Shown: in pieces, positions 44,601 through 59,600 of the stretch
Layout: each line of letters begins with the position of its first letter
Position numbering within the stretch: the stretch's first letter is position 1
The notes under the pieces: model-generated
The model's database searches: none
Seen by the model: the letters and a program-made list of their open reading frames with translations, nothing else
Told to the model about the DNA's origin: nothing
Translations under genes and position numbers: made by a program
Assembly (NCBI RefSeq): GCF_947507565.1
Contig: NC_089184.1
Span: 1,922,001 to 1,986,000, forward strand
DNA: 64,000 nucleotides
Source: Oscarella lobularis
Lineage: Eukaryota; Porifera; Homoscleromorpha; Homosclerophorida; Oscarellidae
Direction of reading: 5' to 3'

Positions 44601-47600
44601 GATCGCGAGCTCTCCTGCGTCGTCTGCTCGCCGCCGGAAAATCGAACGGGCGCTCTCTACACGCGCTGGGGTCGCACGACGTGTCCCAACGACACCGATC
44701 TCGTCTACGCCGGACGCGCCGTCGGCGCTCATCACGGCGAATCGGGTAGCGGAGCGAACGCCATGTGTCTTTACGACGAACAGTCGTACAACGATCACAA
44801 CGACAACCAGCAATACGGAGCGAGAATCTACGGAATCACCTACTACACGTCCGGCTACGGTTTGCCGCCCGATCCCTTTAACAATGTCCACCAACGTCGA
44901 GCTCCGTGCGCCGTGTGTTTGATACCGCAGAAAGAAGTTGCCATTATGACGCCCGGTCGCACTGACTGTCCGCCATCTTGGACCGTCGAATACAGCGGCT
45001 ATTTGATGGCAAACCAGCACGGCAACTACAAGATGAACTACGTTTGCGTTGACAAGGATCCCGAAGTCGTTTCGTCGTCGTCGTCGTCGAATCAAGGTCG
45101 GTGGTATCCGACGGAGACGGAGTGCGGCGCCATTCAATGTCGAACGGGCGTCACGGGAGGATATAGTCAAAATCGCGAGGTGACGTGCTCGGTGTGCAGT
45201 CCCGAAACGAAGCGCAAATCGTCCGTCTTTACGCGCTGGGGGAGAACGACGTGTCCCTTTGACACGACGATCGTCTATTCAGGTTTTATGGCCGGCGAGC
45301 ATCACGGACATCGCGGCGGCTCGGCGAGCTATTTGTGCATGCGAAACGAGTCGTTGTACGCCGATTACAATTCGCAGAATCAGGACGGATCGCTGTTGTA
45401 CGGCTACGAGTACAAAACGAGCGGATACGGATTGACGTCGCCGGAATATCAAAGCGTTGCCAACAGAAGGGTAGGTACAGCTGCGAAGTAATTGGTACGG
45501 AATAATTTGATTCGATAGGTTCCCTGTGCTGTGTGCGAGAACGTACGGCCTTCGACGACTTACACGCTTTTTGGCAAACTGGACTGCCCGCTAGGATTTA
45601 AGGCTTCTTATCAAGGCTACACGTTTTCCAATCATTATTCTCATCAGAAAGGCCAATACATATGCGTGGACAACAAACCTGAAGGTACGTTATAATTAGG
45701 GGAATAGAGAGCGCTAATCTGTTTTTTCCCCCCTTTATAGCTTACTCTCCCGGTGATCCTGGTGATCAAGGCTTGATCTATCCCGTTGAAAGCCAGTGTG
45801 GATCGTTGCCGTGTCCGCCGTACACACAGAATAGAGAAATTGTTTGCGCTCAGTGTACGACGCACATCAGTCTCTGCACTCAGTACACGTACAATGACAC
45901 TTGTTTGAACGAGTGTCCGGAATTGACTTTTGCCAACGAGACGACGAGAGAATGCGTGCCGTGTCACGACGAATGCCTAGACGGATGTTTTGGTGCTGAG
46001 GCGGACCAGTGCTCTCGCTGCGCGAACGTTATGGTGAACGATAGTCGCGAATGCGTGGCAGAATGCCCAGACGATTACGTTCGAACGCCTGAGGATCTCT
46101 GCATCAACAAGACAGGTAGGGAACAGTAATGGTCCACGTGCTTTTGTTATATTTCTCTTAGCTCTCATGGACTGCGATGGCGTGCGAGGAGGAAATCGGT
46201 CGTTTGATGCCTGTGGCGTGTGCGGAGGCGACGGAACGACGTGCAATCAAAATTCCGTCTATACGAGATGGGGAAGTTCGTACTGTCCTTCGGGCACGAG
46301 ACGACTGTTTTCGGGTCTTGCGGCGGGGTAAGAGAACTCGGCGTACGACGCTATGGTAGCCGATTCACTGACGTTTTCTAGTGAGTGGAAAGGGCATTCA
46401 GGTAGCGGTTACAATCGTTTATGTTTGCCACCGGTGCCATCGTATCCTCTGACCAATCAGCACGACGACGCGGATCAGAACGGCGGTCTTCTCTACGGAT
46501 CGTACTACGGTAGCAACACGGGCATTCCGACCATGCGGGCTTACTATCAGAGAGCGATACCGTGCGCCGTTTGTGAGGCAGCACACGGAGCAGTACTTAT
46601 GATTCCAGGTACTACTTACCCATACGAGTTCCTTTTTTCCTCTATCTTTTCCCTAAAGCTACTAATACTTGCCCGACGGGATGGAAAGAGGAATACGACG
46701 GATACATCGCCGCCAATCGGTACAACGATTACGTCGGCGAGTACGTCTGTTTGGACGGCAATCCCGAGCAGTCGCTCTTTGGCAAGTCGTCCTACTCGAA
46801 CTACTGGGAAATCGCCGAGTTCTTCTGCGGCAATTTGCCCTGTCCTCTCACCTATAAACAATACCGAGAAGCGGCGTGCGTCGTCTGTTCGCCGATCGCC
46901 GAAACGGGCTCCGTCTACGTGCAGTGGGGACGCAAAACGTGCACGGCGAACGACACGTACGGCGACGTCGTCACCGTCTACACGGGTCAATCGGCTGGAA
47001 CGCATCACAGCGAAGGTGGAAACGGTGCCAATCCTCTCTGTCTCGTCCAAAACGACGACATTCGCTATAGCGAGTACAACGACGGTTCGAACAGCGGCGC
47101 TCGCATATACGGCGTTCAATACGAAACGAGCGGATACGGAATCAAAAGCACAGAAATGTACGGCGTCCATCAGCATCTCATACCGTGTTCCGTCTGCTTT
47201 ACACCCGATCGCGATTCGAACGTCATGGTGCCGGGTCAGAACGTGTGTCCTGTCAACTGGCGATTGGAATACGCCGGCTATCTGTTCGCCGGTTACTACA
47301 CGAGTCAGAAAAGCAATTGGGTGTGCGTCGACTCGGAGCCGGAAAGTCTCGGCTTTCCTCGATCCAATCAAGGTCGATGGTATCCGACTGAGATCGAGTG
47401 CGGCAGCATTCGTTGTCAGCGACGCGCCGGCGGCTACATTGGCAATCGCGAGCTGACGTGTGCCGTGTGCAGTCCGGAGACAAAACGACAAGGCGCCGTC
47501 TACACGCGCTGGGGACGACGACAGTGCCCCGCCGACTCGTCGCTGGTCTACAGCGGATTTGCGGCCGGTTCCTACTACACGCACAGCGGCAGCGGGGCCA

Positions 47601-50600
47601 ACGTTCTATGCATGACCAAGACGACGATCTATGGCTATCACGACGATAACGATCAGAACGGTGCTCGGCTTTACGGCTACGAGTACGAAACAAGCGGATA
47701 CGGCCTTCGCGGTCAGTATCGGAACGTTCACAATCACGAAGTGCCGTGTGCAGTCTGCGAGAATCGTCGAGCGTCGACGACGTTTACCAAGTTCGGCAAC
47801 GTTTCGTGTCCGTACGGCTACCAAGCGGATTACGTCGGCTACGCGTTTTCGCATCACTATTCGACGAGCACGTATCGAAAAGGCGAGTACGTGTGCGTCG
47901 ACACGGCGCCGGAGACGTACGAAGTGAGTTCGACGTCGAATAACGATCAGGCGCGCTTGTTTCCCGTCGAATTGTCGTGCAGCGGCGTTCCGTGTCCGCC
48001 CTACAAGGGAGATCGCGAGATATCGTGCGTTCAGTGCAGCCTCTTGCAGCCCAATTGCGAGGACTATCGCGACGGGAGTGACTGCGTCAAGTCGTGTCCC
48101 ACGTCGAAATATTCGGACGAGAAGAGCGTGTGTCGGGCGTGTGACGAGACGTGCGGCGACGAAGGTTGCCGCGGACCGGGAGCGACGAATTGCACTGGCG
48201 CCTGTCGATACGTCGAATTTAATGGTACGTGTCTGCCGAATATGACGTGCCCATCAGGAACAGTCAAGACGATTGAGAACAAGTGCATTGCGGAGAAACG
48301 TAAGAGTAGGGGGGCCCCTAGCATTTTTGACCTTTCTTTGAGATTTTGTTTTAGCCACTATGGACTGTGCCGGCGTTGTAAATGGTCCGAAAGTTATCGA
48401 TGCTTGTGGCGTATGCGGCGGCGACAATTCTTCGTGTCGTATGGCGGCCGTTTACATCCGATGGGGCCGAACGACGTGCCCGAAGGGTAGTCGTTTTCTT
48501 TACAACGGTCTCGTGGCAGGGTAAGCGAGAGGTCGATTTCATCTGATCTTTTTTCCATGTCCTCTTTTCAAGTTCGCACAATGATCACAAAGGAAGCGGC
48601 TACAACAGAATGTGTCTTCCGTTGAAGCCGAACTACGGCAAGGACATTCATCAGGACGAGAGTCAGAACGGTGCGCTTATCTACTCTTCCGAATACGAGA
48701 CGGGATCGTGGAGTGACAGTGCAAGTCCTTGGAATAGTGTCCACAACGCTCCGATTGTTTGTACCGCGTGCGAGGCCAGTCTCGGTGGCGTTGTCATGGT
48801 GCCCGGCACGGACGTGTGTCCGAGTGGATTCAAGATGGAATACGAAGGATACGTTATGGGCAATCACTACAACCAATACAGCGGCGAATACTTGTGCGTC
48901 GACAAGAAACCGGAGAAAGGAAAAGGAACGACGAACCGCAACTGGGGAAGGTACTAAAATTAGGCACACTAGTAAGGGAAGTAATCCATTTTTTTGTCAG
49001 GTTTTATCCGACTGAATTTGGCTGTGGAAATTTACCCTGCAATCCGTACACTAATGGCAATGAAGTGACTTGTGTCGTCTGTTCGCCTGACAGCGGCGTC
49101 TCTGGCTCAATCTACACTCGCTGGGGTCGCAATGATTGCCCGGCTACTTCCAAACTCGTCTACAAAGGCCGCGCCGCTGCCGAATATCACGACCGATACG
49201 GCAGCGGAGCTAATCCCTTGTGCGTCACCGAAACTCCAAGATTTGACTACGTCAAGCCCGGTCGACAGGATAACGGCGCGAGACTCTGGGGCGTGCGATA
49301 CGCGACGAGCGGATACGGAATCTCGTCGTTTCGAAGCAAGCACGACTACGCCGTTCCCTGCGTCGTCTGCATGACAACCGATCGCGAAACGAACATTCTT
49401 CATCCAGGCCGAAACGATTGTCCGTCCGGTTGGCAAATCGAATACACCGGCTACCTGATGGGTTCCTATTATTCGCATCGAAAGACGAATTTCGTTTGCG
49501 TGGACAAAGACGCGCAGACGCTGGAGAAAGTCACGAGCAATGCCGTGTATTTTTATCCGACGGAGACCGAGTGCGGTAGTATGCGGTGCAGCAATCTGCC
49601 GGGTGGCTATCGAGGCAATTGGGAATTGACTTGCACCGTTTGCACGCCGGATACGAACAGGAAAGCTGTCACGTACACGCGATGGGGTCGTCCGGATTGT
49701 GGCAATAGCTCGAGCTTGGTATACAGTGGTTTCACAGCGGGTTCCTATTACAGCCACTCTGGATCAGGTAGGAAATGCCCAGTTGGCATTTTTAAACGGT
49801 GCTGACCGTTTTTTTTAGGACCGAACTATCTCTGCATGGCTCGCGAGGCTGTTTACGTCGACTACATCAGTGGAAATCACTACGGCGCTCAGCTCTACGG
49901 CGTCGAGTATCAGACGAGTGGCTACGGCCTCTACGGCGACTATCGGAGCGTTCACGACGGCGAAGTGCCGTGTGCCGTCTGCGAGAACAACAACGCGAGA
50001 AGTACGTTCACGCTCTTTGGAAACGTGACTTGTCCGTCCGGCTACTCGAGCGACTACACGGGCTACGTCTTTGCCGACTACTACACGAGCTACAATCATC
50101 GAAATCAGTACATCTGCGTCGACGACAGTCCCGTTATTTACGACAACAATCGCGGACAAAGCAACGACGATCAAGGTTTTATCTATCCGGCTGAATTCGA
50201 GGCGTGTAGTCCGTTCGACTGTCCGCCGTGGGTGCAAAATCGCGAAGTGACGTGCACCCAGTGCAGTGCCGTCGACTTGTCGGTGGCGGCGCGTCCCGTC
50301 GATTGCGTTGTCGGCAACTGGACCGACTGGGACGAGTGTTCGAAAGCGTGTGGCGGCGGAACGAAGAATCGCACTCGAGAAATCGTCACGGCGGCGGAAA
50401 ATGGCGGCAAGGCTTGTCCGTCGTTGATGGATCAGGTCATCTGCAATGCGGAAGCGTGTTCCAATATCACGCAGTCGAACACCACTTACATAAGATTTGG
50501 TCGTTACACGTGCAATTCTCCTTCAAAGGTTGTTTTCCAAGGATATACAGCGGGGTAAGAAACAGCACTATCAAGCGATAATATTTCCTAAAATGGGCTT

Positions 50601-53600
50601 ATTTCTAGGAAAAGTAACGGTCACTCTGGAAGCGGTTACAACTATATTTGCGTTCCCAATACGCCGAGCGACGGTTTTATAGCGAACGATCAGAATCAGG
50701 AGGGCGGCCTACTCTACGCAACAAACTACAACAATTACGGCTTCATCGGTGATCCCAATCTTCCATCGTCGTTGAACGGCTACGTCATGCCTTGCGCCAT
50801 GTGCGAGGCTCAGCGAGGCGGCGTCGCAACGCTCTACGGCGAGACGTCGTGCCCGAAAGGATGGCGCGAGGAGTACAAGGGCTACATAATGTCGACGCAT
50901 TACACGCACAAGAAATCGGAGTTTATTTGCGTCGATCGCGCTTCGACGAGACGCATCGATCGTCGATCGTCGTCGTGGCAGTCGTACTTGTATCTCACCG
51001 AAACGGAATGCGGGAATTTCGCCTGTCCGCCGTACGTCCAGAACACCGAGTTGGCTTGCGTTGTTTGCTCGCCGGAAATTCGCAGCGGATCCGTCTACAC
51101 GCGCTGGGGAAGGAAATCGTGTCCGGCGAACGCGGAAAAACTCTACGACGGAAACGCGGCGTCTAGCAGTCACGGCCATCAGGGCAGCGGAGCAAATAAT
51201 CTCTGTCTCGTCGATGGCAAAGATCTCAAATATTTGAATTTTTCCGAAAGCAATCAAGATGGAAGTCTTCTGTACGGCGTCAACTACGAGACATCCGGTT
51301 ATGGACTTCAAACTTTGAAACAGCTGCATCGTCATCAAGTGCCTTGTGCCGTTTGCTTCGCTCCCGATCGATACTCGACTGTGATGGTGCCGGCAACGAA
51401 CGTATGTCCGGGCGGTTGGACGACGGAATACTGGGGCTACCTATTTTCGGCCTACTACTCGCACTACAAAGAGGAATGGATGTGTATTGACGAAAAAGCG
51501 GAGTCGGGCGGTGGCTCGCGATCGACTCAGGCGCGCGTTTACCCAGTTGAAATTGAGTGCGGCAGCATCAAGTGCGGCAGCGGCGTTCAAAACTATCTCG
51601 CTAATCACGAACTGACGTGCGCCGTTTGCACGTCGCCGAGCAAGCGGAAGACATCCGTTTTCACCCGTTGGGGTCATACGCAGTGCCCCGGCGACACGAA
51701 GGTTCTCTATAGCGGCTTTGCTGCCGGATCGCATCACGGCTATGCGGGAAGTGGAGCGAGCGTCATGTGCATGACGCTCGACGTTAAATACGTCGATTAT
51801 AACGGAAACAGCCAGGACGGGGGTCGGCTGTATGGATACGAATACGAGACGAGCGGTTACGGGCTCTGGTCCGATCCCTACCGTGGAGTGCACGACAAGG
51901 AGGTGACTACTAGCAGGCCAGCAGCATAAAAAAGAATTCTCTATATTCTTTTAGGTTCCATGTGTTGTATGTGAAGCAACTCGGGACGCAGCAACTTTTA
52001 CTCATTTTGCCTCGAACGTTTGTCCTAGTGGATATTCGGCCGACTACACTGGCTACGCTTTCTCGCACTACTACTCGAACTCCGGTCCCGGAGAGTACAT
52101 CTGCGTTGACGACAATCCAAAGGTACGATAGCGTGTAGTTCCCAAAAGTTTTCCTTACCGCTTTTAATTTGTCAGGAATATAATAACGGTAGAGGAAGCT
52201 CGAATGACAACCAGGCTCGTCTTTATCCGGTCGAATTGGAGTGCGGAAGCTTTCCCTGTCCTCCATTTACTCAAAACCGAGAAATTCCTTGTGCTCAGTG
52301 CAGCTGGGTCGGAATAAACAGCACGCGGCCAGTCGATTGCATCGTAAATACGTTACTCCACGTGTAACCTACTGTGTAAATTCGAATGTCTCTAACAGGT
52401 GAGCTCTTGGAGTCGCTGGTCTTCCTGCACGCAATCGTGCGGTGGCGAAGGCGTTCACACGCGCAATCGAACCGTGCTGGTGAATCCGACGAACAACGGA
52501 CGCGCATGTCCACTCGAGCTGGAGCAGACCGAGGCGTGCAACGTTCAACCGTGTCCTGCGCCGCCGTTTAAACCGAGCGAGAACATCGGAGCGAATCCGT
52601 CGCAGAATAGCTACATCCGATGGGGAAGAAAATCCTGTCCGGAAAATACGACGAAACTTTATTCAGGCTACTCGGCAAGGTGCGATCAATATACTGTATA
52701 TTCTTCTAGTATGCTTGAAGTTTTCTTTAGTTCATCGAACGGTCACTCCGGAAGTGGTTTTAATCGGCTATGTGTTCCGGAAGAGCCCGAATTCGGACTC
52801 GTTCACTACGACAAGTCGTGCTCCGGCAGCTTTCTCTACGGTCAAGAATACGAGACGAGCGGCTACGGAATTCGCAATTTAACGTCGCTTGCTCACTACC
52901 GCGTTCCGTGCACCGTGTGTGAAGTCGACCACGGGCCCGTGATGATGGTACCAGGCGTTATCGATTGCCCGGCGAATTGGGAAAAGGAGTACGACGGCTA
53001 TCTGTTGTCAAACTATTATTCGTCTCACAAGGGCGAATACGTGTGCGTCGATCGAGAGGCGGAAAAGATGGACGACAGCCGAGGCAATTGGAACCAGGGA
53101 AGGTGAGAAAAATCGAAATTTCAAACTTCCAAATTTTAACTATTTGTGTGAGACCAGGTGGTATCCTACTGAGACGGAATGCGGCACTCTGGACTGCGGC
53201 GCTACGTACAGGCAAAATCGCGAGCTGACCTGCGCCGTTTGCAGGCCACCGAGCCAGACGAGCGGTTCCTTGTACACTCGCTGGGGCCGTAAAACGTGTC
53301 CGACCGACTCGCAGATAATCTATTCCGGAATAGCAGCGGGATCGAGTCATTCGAACTCCGGCAGCGGCGCGAACACTTTGTGTCTGACAACGTCGCCTCA
53401 GTACGGTGACCACAACGATCAGAACCAGGAGGGCTCTTGGCTAGGAGGCATTCGCTATCAAACATCCGGATACGGACTGCGAACGTTTTCTGTCGTCCAC
53501 TCTCATCGTGTTCCCTGCAGCGTCTGTTTTCTCGAAGAAAAATCGTCGAATTTCATGCAGCCGGGAAATGTTACCTGTCCTGCTGGGTGGCATCGAGAGT

Positions 53601-56600
53601 ACGCAGGCTACCTGATGGCCGCACACTACTCGCACTGGAAATCGAATTGGGCTTGCGTGGATGAGAATCCCGAATCGCTTGGATACACGTCAAGCGGATT
53701 CTCCTATTTTTATCCGGTTGAACTTATCTGCGGCAGTATTAAATGCAACACCGGACGGGACGGTAGTTACTATCGGTACCAGGAAATGTCGTGCGCTGTC
53801 TGCTCGCCGGATACGAAACGAAAAACTGGCGTATTTACCCGATGGGGGCGAAATAGTTGCACGGCGACGACGCAGCTGGTAGGTTCAAAGTGGCTCGACG
53901 GTTCTGTACTAAATGTCTTGTGTAGCTGTATAACGGATTTGCGGCAAATGCTTATCACAGCCATCACGGCAGCGGAGCCAATTTTCTGTGCTTGCCAGAA
54001 AAATCTTCCTACGGAGGTGCGTTTACTTGCGTAATCTGCGAGAGAAGCCTCACTTTGGTTTTTTGATAGAGTATGATGGCAAGGAGCAAAGTGGAGCGTA
54101 TCTTTACGGTGTCGAGTACGAAGCGGCAAGCTGCCTGAGGGGCTCAGCCAATTTTATATCCATGGATCAAAGAGAAGTTGGTCCACTTGTTCCTAAGTCA
54201 TTCGCGTACGACTCTGCCTTTCTAGGTTCCTTGTTCTGTCTGCGAGAGCAAACAAGCTGTAACGAGTTTTACGCGCTTTGGAACCAATACCTGTCCGGCA
54301 AACTATCGATCTGAATTTGACGGCTACGTCTTCTCCGACTACCACGGTCATTATAAGAGCGAGTACGTGTGCGTTGATAAGGATCCGGAGTATTACGACA
54401 ACGGTCGCGGTACGTCAAACGACAATCAGGCTCGTCTCTATCCGGTTGAGTATCGATGCGGCGCGCTGCCCTGTCCGCCTTACGTGGATTATCGGGAAAT
54501 GCTCTGCGTCCAATGCAGCAAAGTCGATCCCTGTCTCGACTACATTCACGGTGACGAGTGCGTGACGGAGTGTCCCGTCGGAACGCACCTGAATTTGACA
54601 ACGAGTCGATGCGATGCATGTCACGAACTGTGTGGAGCTCAAGGTTGCAAAGGGCCGACGACGGGCGACTGCATTGGACCGTGCGCTCACTTCCGTCTTG
54701 GTCTCAAGTGCGTCTCTCTGTGCCCAGCTGGCTATCGAGCCAACAGTGCTAAGGAATGCTTCAAAGACGTTGGCGTTGATTGCGAGGGGACGCCGGGCGG
54801 CAGCAAGCGATTCGATCGATGCGGCGTGTGCGGTGGAGATGGACAGAGTTGCAATCAGAAGAAAATCTACGTGCACTGGGGAAGCACGCAGTGCAACGCG
54901 CCGAGCAAACGACTCTACACCGGTTTCATGGCGGGGTACGCATTCTTCCTTTAAAAAATACGATATGCGATTACGGTGTTATTTAGTTCTCACTACAATC
55001 ACGTCGGTAGCGGCTTCAACTACATGTGCTTGCGAGAAAAACCAACTTTCAGCTGGCAGGACAACGATTACGACCAATCAAGTGCAGAAGTGTATGGCAT
55101 TCAGTACGCAACTGGAAGTTGGTCCGTACAAGAGCTGCAGCCGCTGAACGGCGCTTCGGTACCGTGTGCTGTCTGCGAAGCCGAAAGAGGAGACGTTCTT
55201 ACTTATCCCGGTATGGAGAGGGACGCGCTACTTAACGAATTTTTCTCATCTCCTTCTCTTCTCGTTATAGGTGCAACGAAATGTCCCGCCGGTTGGAACG
55301 AAGAGTACCAAGGCTACATTATGGCTGAGTACTACGCCAGCAGCCATTACAAAACCGAATTTGTGTGCGTCGAGCGACACGCGGAAAAAGGAAAGGGACC
55401 AACGAATCGCAATCAAGCCTATTTGTACACAACCGAAGTTCAGTGCAACGGACTCAAGTGTCCGCCGTACATTAAATGGCGCGAATTGTCGTGCGTCGTC
55501 TGCTCGCCGGACGATTCGACCGGATCCGGTACGGTGTACACGCGCTGGGGCAAGCGCTCGTGTCCGACATCGGCAAGCAACGCAACCAAGATGCTTTACA
55601 CCGGACGAACGGCTTCGGGAAGCAGCGGCGAGTCGGGAAGCGCGCCGAATCCACTTTGCCTTCCCATGGAACTTGCCTATTTCCAGTACAACGATAATCA
55701 GCAATATGGTGCGCGAATACACGGTGCCTACTACAGCGGAACGTCGACCGTGACGAGCACTGCACTACGAGCGATTAATAACAAGAGGATGCCGTGTTCA
55801 TTGTGCTTCGTTCCGGACGTCCACACTCATCTCATGGTTCCGGGTCGATATGAGTGCCCTCCCAATTGGAAGCCAGAATATTATGGCTATCTCTTTTCGG
55901 CCTATTACGGCAACTGGAAGCTGAATTACATATGCGTTGATCATTTGGCAGAGGGAATTGCATCGGAAACGGGTGGAGGAGCTGCGTACACTGTCGTTGA
56001 TATCGAATGTGGCAGCATTCGATGCCGGGACGAAGACGGCGGCTATGTTGCAAATAGGGAAGTGACGTGCACCGTGTGTGTGCCTGAGACGAAGCAGCGA
56101 GCGAGCGTGTTTACGCGATGGGGAGCGAAATCGTGTCCTGGATCGAATTCAACAACTCGCATGGTGATGTCGTTCGCTGTTTTTCATATCTATAAAGCGT
56201 TTACATTATGTTCTTAGGTTTATTCTGGCTTTGTTGCTGGCGGCCATCATAGCCAGTCAGGAAGCGGAGCAAACCTCATGTGTATGCACCCGTCGGCGCA
56301 GTATCTGGATCACACGGACTCAAACAGCGATCGCGGTCGTCTCTACGGAATGGAGTACCAGTATCCTGGCAGTATACAGGGTCCTTTCCAGCAAGCGTCC
56401 AACAGAGAAGTACAGAATGAAGAGAATTGTTTCTTGTCTTGTAGGCTCTCTTTGTAGGTATCATGCACGGTGTGCGAAAACCTCTACTCAACCTCGACGT
56501 TTACTCAATTCGGCAGCGACATATGTCCAACCAATTACAGCGCCGACTACACAGGCTACGTTATGGCCGCTGGCTCCGGCCATCACAAGCTAGAGCACGT

Positions 56601-59600
56601 TTGCGTTGATCGTTCATTCACGCCATATGACAACGGTCTTGGATCGAGCAACAATGACCAGGGACTTATGTACATCGCCGAAGCGAGATGCTCGGCTTTA
56701 CCATGTCCTCCTTACACCAATGTAAGATCTTAGGCAGTGAGGCTGTATGTAAGTGCTTATTTTTCGCTATAGTACCGCGAGATTATGTGTGCTCAGTGCA
56801 GCGAAATTATGACGGACTGTTCGTACTACCAGTTGGGACAGTCGTGCGTTACGTCCTGCCCAATTGACACGTATATCGACGATAAGGACGTCTGCCAACC
56901 GTGCCACGTTGAATGTGACGGTGGATGCAGTGGGTCGTCGGCCAGGAATTGCACGCAGTGTCGGCACTTCTCGATGGAAAAGACAGACGAGTGTGTGACT
57001 GAGTGCCCCGACGGGTACCTTCCCAATCCTACGAAAACGTGTTTTAAGAATCAACGTGAGAGAAAGCGAATCGAAACGATTATGAATCTAATTTCCTTAT
57101 GCAGCCTCTTTGGATTGCGCTGGAGTGGTCAACGGCACAAAAAAGATTGACACCTGCGGAGTTTGCGGCGGAAACGGCGATACTTGCAACTTGAAGGCTG
57201 TATACGTTCGGTGGGGCAGGAAGACGTGTCCGTCGACAGCAAAACTGCTGTTTAACGGAACAGCAGCGAGGTATAATAAAACTGAATTTTTGAACGATAG
57301 AATAGACTCGAGTTATACTTTTGTTAGTTCCAACGATGGTCATAGTGGCGGTGGCTATCGGCGCGTTTGCTTGCCCACGTGGCCGGGGCAATCATGGGAG
57401 CATACCGACGGCGGTTATAGCGGCTCGTACATGTACGGGGCTCAGTACGAAACTAGTGGCTACGGCGCGTCCGATTTGAACTCGGTGCACGACTATCCCG
57501 TAGCTTGTGCCGTGTGCGAGGCAACGAGAGGAGAAGCAGTTATGATTCCGGGTGAGTGGTCCGCGCGACTGTGGACTCTAATAAATTTTGAAACAGAGTT
57601 CATCTCTTTATAGGGACAATCGATTGTCCGTCTGTCAACTGGACGGCGGAATACAGCGGCTATTTGATGTCGAATCAGAACGGGCGAGACAAGGGCGAGT
57701 ACGTCTGCGTTGACAGAAGTCCCGAAAGAGCTTCCGGTGGCGTGAATCATAACAACGATCGCTGGTATCCAACCGAATGGGAATGTGGCACTCTTCCTTG
57801 CCCTCCGTTTACTCAGAACAGAGAAATCACGTGCGTTGTATGTTCTCCGGCCATGAAAAACGTCAGCGCGTCCGCTCCTTCGGGCTCCGTCTATGTTCGC
57901 TGGGGCGGCACGACTTGCCCGTCGGGAAACAATCTTGTATACAGCGGTCGAGCGGCAGGCAGTCATCACGGTCGATCGGGTAGCGGAGCCAATTCACTGT
58001 GCGTCGTAAACGACAATCCGAAATGGTTGACCCACAGTGATGGAAATAATGGTGGCGCAGAATTGTGGGGAATTCAGTACAATTGGCGCGGCTCTGTCTA
58101 TGCGTTTAAATCGGTCAACGGCAAGCCCGTGGCTTGTGCCGTATGCCAAGTTCCCAACAAGGGATCAACAATCATGGTACCTGGAGAGAATTTCTGTCCT
58201 ACAGACTGGACTGTCGAGTACTGGGGCTACCTCATGGCCGACTATCACTCTCATCAAAAAATGAACTGGGTGTGCGTCGATCACGAGCCGAAGACAACGG
58301 ATAAACCGTCGTCGGGATCCGGCCACGGTTATTTCTATCCGACGGAGATTCGATGCGGAAGCATACGATGCGACGAAAACAAACCAAACGGCTACGTTCG
58401 ATATCGCGAGTTGACCTGTGCCGTGTGCTCGCCAGAGACGAATCGTCGTACAACCGTGTACACGCGCTGGGGTCGAACCCAGTGTCCGTCTGGCGCCCAG
58501 TTGGTGCGAACCGGCTTTGTTGGATCGGCCTATTATAGTCACACGGGAAGCGGCGCTAACTTTCTTTGCATGACGCCGAACGTGACGTACGCCGATCACA
58601 ACGACGGTGATCAGAACGGCGCACTCATGTACGGCATGGAGTATCAAGTCCAAGGGGCGCTGAGAAGTCAAGAATACCGAAGCATGCAGGATCGAGAGGT
58701 GCGTTCACTCACCAAATTTCTTTACTGTTCCTATACTTTTATTTGTTGCAACTAGGTTCCGTGCTCAGTGTGTGAAAATGTCGGCTCTTCGTCTACGTTC
58801 ACTCTATACGGAAACGCCACGTGTCCATCTGGATATGCGACCGATTTCGTCGGCTACGTCTTCTCGACGTATCACGGCAGTTACCATCGCAAGGGAGACT
58901 TTATCTGTGTGGATCGCAATCCGGAGGCGTACAACAACGGACGGGGTAACTCAAACGATGACCAAGGTCGACTGTATCCAGTGGAAATTGGGGTAAAACT
59001 GAGCTACTATCGAGTATCGAGTCTAAAATGTATTTATGTTGTTTTTCTACTATAGTGCGGAACCCTCGCTTGTCCGCCTTACGTCAGCAATCGAGAAGTG
59101 ATTTGCGCTCAGTGCAGCAAGATTGTTGGAGCGTGCGACGGTTATTGGAACGGGCAGGAGTGCGTGTCGGAATGTCCACCGGAAAAGTACGCCGACTCGG
59201 AGAATCGATGTCAATTTTGCGACGATCAATGCGGTTCAAACGGATGCACAGGACCGGCGCCAACCGAATGCATTGCCTGTCTCAATGTCAGCTACATGGA
59301 CGAGTGCGTCGCCCAATGTCCAAACGGAACTATTCCCAATCCTAATAGCACCTGCGTCAATAAAACGGGTAAGAACCTAATGTGCTTTAGGTTCGCATTC
59401 ACCAGGCGTTGCTGTAGATGTCGTTGATTGTGCCGGAGTTGCTGGAGGATCGAAGAACTACGACGCATGCGGCGTGTGCGGCGGTGATGGAACGAGCTGT
59501 AATCACAAAGCTGTTTATATTCGGTGGGGACGCAAATCATGTCCGGCCGACACCCGCAAACTTTATGAAGGATACACAGCGAGGTGAGGCAGAAATTTTC

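Noticed and set aside
46353-47456. 367-codon plus frame overlapping super-repeat 2
   Set aside because: Out of frame with the WGR modules; the composition (Arg/Ser/Thr-rich) is typical of a shifted reading.
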